Source: Gemmatimonadaceae bacterium (GTDB taxonomy: Bacteria > Latescibacterota > UBA2968 > UBA8231). Taken from it: a DNA stretch of 64,000 nucleotides. The translations under genes were made by a program, and so were the position numbers. This document shows, piece after piece, positions 60,389 through 64,000 of the stretch; position 1 is the stretch's first letter; each line of letters begins with the position of its first letter. The DNA lies in contig JAPOZM010000014.1 in the NCBI GenBank assembly GCA_026706075.1, forward strand, positions 1 through 64,000, in the 5' to 3' direction. The notes beneath the pieces were generated by a model. It was not told the DNA's origin. It searched no databases and saw nothing but the letters and a program-made list of their open reading frames with translations.

Positions 60389-61369
60389 TTGCCGCGAGCA
60401 GAGGATCACCACCTGAACCTCCTCCCGGGAGCCTTCCGGCTCGAGGCCGACCTGGCCGAGGCCCTGCGCGAAGACCGCCTCCACTCCCTTCTGTTGGTCC
60501 ACATCCAGACCCTGGAAGGGGACGATGACGGAGGAGCAGGTCTCCGGAGCCTGGCCCCGGGTTCTTCCGGGGCCGCCTACCGCCTCGGCGGGTCCAACTT
60601 CGCCCTGCTCAACCCCTCCTTCGAGCGGGTCTCGAGGCAGCCCCTGCCCGACGGCATGTGCGGGGGCGGAGTGGTCGTCGACCCGGCCTGGTTGACGCCC
60701 GCAGAGGAGACGGGGCGTCTGCTCCTGCGTGCCGCTTCGCGGCTCCTGGCTCTCTCCAGGCAGCTGGGCTGCAGCCGGATTCTCTGGATCCGGGAGGAGG
60801 ACGCCGGGGCCTCGGACCCGGGTGGAGTGGCCGAAGACATGTTCCGGGACCTGGCCCGGCTCAACGCCTCCAGAGCCCGGCAACTGGAGATCGACTCCCG
60901 TGTGGACCCCCTCACGGGCCTGCACAACCGGAGGGGATTCGACGAGATCTTTGGCCGGATGGTCGCCACCTCGCGGCGCTCCAACCGCCCCCTGGCCCTG
61001 TTGTTCCTGGACTGCGACACCCTCAAGGAGATCAACGACGAGGGCGGACACGAGGCCGGGGACCGCTTCATCCTCGCCCTGGCCAGGGTCCTGCGCAGTG
61101 TGGTTCGGCGTTCCGACGTCATCGTTCGCTGGGGTGCGGACGAGTTCGCCGTCGCCCTCGAAGGCAGCGACCCCGCCAAGGCCAGGGCCCTGGCCGAACG
61201 CCTGCGCAGCGAGGTGGAGGACCGCACGGAGGGCACGGTCTCCATCGGGATCTACAGCGGGGTGCCGGCCGACGCCGCCGAAGCCGTGGCCACGGCGGAC
61301 GCCGCCATGTACGAGGCCAAAGGGATGGGCAGAAACGTCGTCGTCACCCGCCGCGGGAGCCCCGGGTAA
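60389..61369 (+). CDS. GGDEF-domain diguanylate cyclase
   Basis: A 326-residue soluble protein. Residues about 165-320 form a GGDEF domain: DPLTGLHNRRGFDEIF, LFLDCDTLKEINDEGGHEAGDRF (in part) and the signature RWGADEFAV, a GADEF variant that keeps the catalytic acidic residues. RRSD lies five residues before it, matching the RxxD inhibitory c-di-GMP site, so product feedback is likely. The first 160 residues are not assigned and may be a degenerate sensory module. Start TTG 60389 is weak; no ATG is available nearby. No membrane segment. Confidence 0.86.
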   Translation: MPRAEDHHLNLLPGAFRLEADLAEALREDRLHSLLLVHIQTLEGDDDGGAGLRSLAPGSSGAAYRLGGSNFALLNPSFERVSRQPLPDGMCGGGVVVDPAWLTPAEETGRLLLRAASRLLALSRQLGCSRILWIREEDAGASDPGGVAEDMFRDLARLNASRARQLEIDSRVDPLTGLHNRRGFDEIFGRMVATSRRSNRPLALLFLDCDTLKEINDEGGHEAGDRFILALARVLRSVVRRSDVIVRWGADEFAVALEGSDPAKARALAERLRSEVEDRTEGTVSIGIYSGVPADAAEAVATADAAMYEAKGMGRNVVVTRRGSPG

Positions 61370-61399
61370 GGCGATCGATCCGGTCCGGAGCGGACGAGG

Positions 61400-62485
61400 C
61401 TACCCGTGGAGCATGGTCACGCAGACCGGCTTCGGGACTCTCGCCCGCACTCCGGTGGGGGTGAGGCCCCCCGAGTCACCATCGATGCGGAACACGCTCA
61501 CGCAGTCGCTCTCGAAATTCGCCGCCAGCAGGCAGCGCGCCGTGGGATCGATGCCCAGGTTCCAGGGCCAGCTCCCCTGGGCCGGTTGGTGACCGACGAT
61601 CTCGACGCAGCCGGTGGCCTCTTCCACCGCGAAGACGGCGATGCTGTCATGGCCGCGGTTGGAGGTGTATAGGAAGCGCCCCGAGGGCAGGATCTTGACG
61701 TCGGCGGCGTGGTTGTGTCCGTCGAATCCGGGGGGCAGGGCCGGGACCGTCTGCCGCTCGGTGAGCCGCCCCTCCTCCGGGTCCCAGTCGAAGACCGAGA
61801 GAGTGGTGTCCAGCTCGTTGAGCACGTAGGCGACGGACCGCCGGGGATGGAAGGCGATATGCCTCGGCCCCGCCCCCGGCGCGCTGGAAGCCGCGGGAGG
61901 ATCGGCCGGCCTGAGGCCTCCCCCTCCCGTGAGCCCGTAAACCCTGACCTCGTCGGTTCCCAGGTCGGCGGCCAGGGCCCAGCGCCCGCTGGGGTCCAGA
62001 ACCATGCAGTGCACGTGCGGTCCCTCCTGGCGCTCCTCGTCGACGCTCGATCCCTCGTGCTGCACCGTCGCTACCGCAGGGCCGAGTCCTCCGGCCTCGA
62101 TGGGCAGGACGGCGACGCTGCCGGAGTTGTAGTTGCCGGTCAGCAGGAACCGCCCCTCGCGGTCGAAGTCGATGTAGCACGGCAGGGTGCCCCCCGAAGG
62201 CTGGCGGCCGAGGAAGCTCAGGCTGCCCGTCGAAGGGTCTATGTCGAAGGCGCTCACCGCCCCCTGCCCGACGCCGTCGCACTCGTCGAGAGCGTTGGCG
62301 GCGTAGAGCCGCCGGCCGGCGGCGTCGACGCGCACGAAGAAGGGGGTCGGCACGCCCGGCGTTCGGCCCGCCGGCTCCAGGGAACCCGAGGCCGGATCGA
62401 GGAGGAAGTGATAGATCCCTTTCTCGGGATCCTCGTTGTAGGTGCCCACGTACACGAGAACCCTGGCGTTGGAATCGGCTGGCAT
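61400..62485 (-). CDS. Lactonase family beta-propeller (6-phosphogluconolactonase-like)
   Basis: A 361-residue seven-bladed beta-propeller of the lactonase family (PF10282-like). Visible are LVYVGTYNEDPEKGIYHF, GTLPCYIDFDREGRFLLTGNY (in part), GPHVHCMVLDPSGRWALAADLGTDEV (in part), GAGPRHIAFHPRR, and GRFLYTSNRGHDSIAVF. E. coli Pgl (YbhE) acts on 6-phosphogluconolactone, but many homologues act on other sugar lactones. ATG 62485 has GGGAGG eight bases upstream. The Gfo/Idh product nearby could yield lactones for it; this is inference. Confidence 0.9.
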   Translation of the reverse strand: MPADSNARVLVYVGTYNEDPEKGIYHFLLDPASGSLEPAGRTPGVPTPFFVRVDAAGRRLYAANALDECDGVGQGAVSAFDIDPSTGSLSFLGRQPSGGTLPCYIDFDREGRFLLTGNYNSGSVAVLPIEAGGLGPAVATVQHEGSSVDEERQEGPHVHCMVLDPSGRWALAADLGTDEVRVYGLTGGGGLRPADPPAASSAPGAGPRHIAFHPRRSVAYVLNELDTTLSVFDWDPEEGRLTERQTVPALPPGFDGHNHAADVKILPSGRFLYTSNRGHDSIAVFAVEEATGCVEIVGHQPAQGSWPWNLGIDPTARCLLAANFESDCVSVFRIDGDSGGLTPTGVRARVPKPVCVTMLHG

Positions 62486-62648
62486 CGTTTATCCTCCCTC
62501 GAATCTCCGCGGGACCGACATCTCTCCTTGCGTCCCCACGGACCTGCGGCGCACCTTAGGCACTGGTCGGCCGCTCCTTTCCCGTGAGCGGACTTCGAAT
62601 CAACGCCGCCTGCCTTGCAGGGGTCAACTCTACAGCCGGAGAGATGTC

Positions 62649-63485
62649 ATGCCGAATGTCCTGAGTGACGCGGCCGTCGAGCAGTATCACCGCGACGGGT
62701 ACTACTTCCCCGTGCAGGTCCTCGAGCCGGCGGGGGTCGCCGAGAATCGGGGCCGCTTGCAGGCCTTCGAGGCCGCCCAGGGAGAGCCGATCTCCGGCGC
62801 CCAACGCAGCAAGTCCCACCTGCTCTTCCGCTGGGTCGACGACCTGATGCGGCTGCCGGCCATCCTCGATGCCGTGGAGGACCTGATCGGGCCGGACCTG
62901 CTCTGCTGGAACACCCTGTTCTGGATCAAGGAGTCGGGCAGCGAGAGCTTCGTCTCCTGGCACCAGGACCTGCGCTACTGGGGCCTGGACACGGACGACC
63001 TGGTGACCGTCTGGCTGGCCCTGTCCCCGGCTACCCTCGATAGCGGATGCATGCGCGTCCTGCCGGGCAGCCACCGCGGGGACATGATGCAGCACAAGGA
63101 CGAGTACAAGCCCGACAACCTCCTCACCCGGGGCCAGGAGATCGCCGTCGAGGTGGACGAGTCCCGGACCGTGGCCATGCCCCTGCAGGCCGGCCAGGTG
63201 TCGCTGCACAACGTGCGGCTGGCCCACGCCTCGGGCCCCAATCGCTCGCCGGACCGGCGCATCGGCCTGTCCCTGCACTACATGCCCACGAGCACCCGCC
63301 AGATGGTCGGCGAGTGGGACAGCGCCGCCCTGGTACGGGGAGAGGACCGGTACGGCCACTTCACCCATGCGCCGAGGCCCGAGAGGGACTTCGACCCGGT
63401 GGCCGTCGAGTTCCACGAGCGCGCTACCGCGGCGGTGCGCAAGGTCCTCTTCGAGGGAGCCGAGAGGGTTCGCCCAACGATCTGA
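62649..63485 (+). CDS. Phytanoyl-CoA dioxygenase family protein
   Basis: A 278-residue Fe(II)/2-oxoglutarate-dependent oxygenase. The 2-His-1-Asp triad is visible as WHQDLRYW (His, Asp) and the distal HNVRLAHASGPNRSPDRR with the 2-oxoglutarate-binding arginine. PGSHRGDMM is also family-typical. ATG 62649 has GGAGAG upstream; the frame is open earlier but that part is noncoding. Substrate unknown; bacterial members hydroxylate small molecules as well as lipids. It diverges from the lactonase and converges on a second family member. Confidence 0.92.
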   Translation: MPNVLSDAAVEQYHRDGYYFPVQVLEPAGVAENRGRLQAFEAAQGEPISGAQRSKSHLLFRWVDDLMRLPAILDAVEDLIGPDLLCWNTLFWIKESGSESFVSWHQDLRYWGLDTDDLVTVWLALSPATLDSGCMRVLPGSHRGDMMQHKDEYKPDNLLTRGQEIAVEVDESRTVAMPLQAGQVSLHNVRLAHASGPNRSPDRRIGLSLHYMPTSTRQMVGEWDSAALVRGEDRYGHFTHAPRPERDFDPVAVEFHERATAAVRKVLFEGAERVRPTI

Positions 63486-63504
63486 GGGCCTCCAGGACAG
63501 GGGC

Positions 63505-64000
63505 TCAGCCCGGGCGCACGGTCCCGTCCTCGTCCACGGTGAGGAACACCTGGTCCGTGCCCGGCGCCGAGGTCGGACCGTACATGACGGCCCGCTCCAC
63601 GTCGGACATCCCCTCCACCAGTTCCTCGCCCCAGTGGATCTGCGGCGGAGCCAGCTCGGCGGAGCGGCCCGTGCGCGTGGCCGTGCGCCCGGCGTACTTG
63701 AATAGCACGGCCCTGCGGTCGTGGTCGGCCCGCCAGGGCAGGGTACCGTGGCTCTGAGCGCCGTCCATGAAGAACAGGACGTCCCCGGCCTTGACCTCGG
63801 GCTGCGTCACCAGGCCCATGTCGTCGTCCGCGGTGCGCACCCCGCGGGGCATGGGGAACCCCGCCTTGTGGCTCCCGGGGACGCAGGCGAAACCGCCGTC
63901 GCCGGGCCCCGCGTCGGCCAGGTTCCAGGCCACGGTGACCCCGGCGCAGTATCCCCGGCCGGCCTGGTGGTGGTAGGCGACGACCGGCCGGTGGGGCTCG
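63505..64000 (-). CDS. Phytanoyl-CoA dioxygenase family protein (partial, N-terminus beyond window)
   Basis: The C-terminal 164 or so residues of a second member of the same superfamily; the frame is open to base 64000, so the start lies outside. Visible are VAYHHQAGRGYCAGVTVAWNL, PGSHKAGFPMP, GDVLFFMDGAQSHGTLPW with the distal histidine, and RRAVLFKYAGR with the expected arginine. It differs clearly from the 62649 gene, so it is not a recent duplicate. It converges with that gene 19 bp apart. Confidence 0.88.
   Translation of the reverse strand, partial: EPHRPVVAYHHQAGRGYCAGVTVAWNLADAGPGDGGFACVPGSHKAGFPMPRGVRTADDDMGLVTQPEVKAGDVLFFMDGAQSHGTLPWRADHDRRAVLFKYAGRTATRTGRSAELAPPQIHWGEELVEGMSDVERAVMYGPTSAPGTDQVFLTVDEDGTVRPG

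Overview
The window is one continuous stretch of a very G+C-rich (about 70% by eye) bacterial chromosome. It is densely packed and full of 1-4 bp stop/start overlaps (ATGA, GTGA, TGATG). The organism looks diderm: an Mce/Mla-type lipid-transport operon with an outer-membrane-barrel candidate, a 1999-residue protein ending in an autotransporter-like barrel, and several lipoproteins alongside lgt. No rRNA or species-specific marker is present. The mix of phytanoyl-CoA-dioxygenase-like, Gfo/Idh, LmbE-like, DUF3604 and rhamnogalacturonan-lyase-like genes recalls uncultured FCB-type phyla such as Latescibacterota; this is an impression, not a placement.

Layout. 1-5.5 kb: tRNA-Ala(TGC), then on the minus strand cfa and a UbiA-family prenyltransferase, and the translation operon rplM-rpsI-rpsB-tsf-frr with a good promoter and a strong terminator; pyrH is missing from its usual place between tsf and frr. 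5.5-10 kb (minus): a lipoprotein hydrolase without its nucleophile serine, a GT2 glycosyltransferase, queA, a fused ispDF and a DedA protein. 10-13 kb (plus): a tandem ECF-type ATPase coupled to pyrC. 13-21 kb (mostly minus): an RNase HII-YraN fusion, a small exported protein, then hrcA-grpE-dnaJ-mrp-(NuoB-like)-prmA-rsmE-aroQ, a chaperone/Fe-S/methyltransferase run without dnaK.

21.5-28 kb: an exported CBM9-like protein, an exported SUMF1-like protein and a GNAT enzyme overlap in series before rpiA; then a DUF2231 membrane protein, an amidohydrolase with a candidate leaderless start, and ilvD. 28-35.3 kb (minus): a 1397-residue reductase-adenylation-ACP-acyltransferase protein reads into lgt, an Old Yellow Enzyme homologue and an LmbE-like protein. 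Its domain order resembles the myxobacterial ether-lipid enzyme ElbD and is the most interesting object here. A diacylglycerol-kinase-like gene diverges from it, and an Mce operon follows (MCE protein, lipoprotein, barrel candidate, STAS-permease, ATPase) that ends in folA.

42-52 kb: a minus-strand run of DUF3604 protein, glycogen-synthase-like glycosyltransferase, DUF4384 lipoprotein and cysteine desulfurase, divergent from a PcRGLX/YetA-like protein coupled to nadC. 52-58.9 kb: an 805-bp gene-free stretch with a promoter and several hairpins, then the 1999-residue repeat protein and a terminator with a perfect 19-bp stem. 58.9-64 kb: an L7Ae-like protein, a Gfo/Idh oxidoreductase, a diguanylate cyclase, a lactonase and two phytanoyl-CoA-dioxygenase-like genes, the last cut by the window edge.
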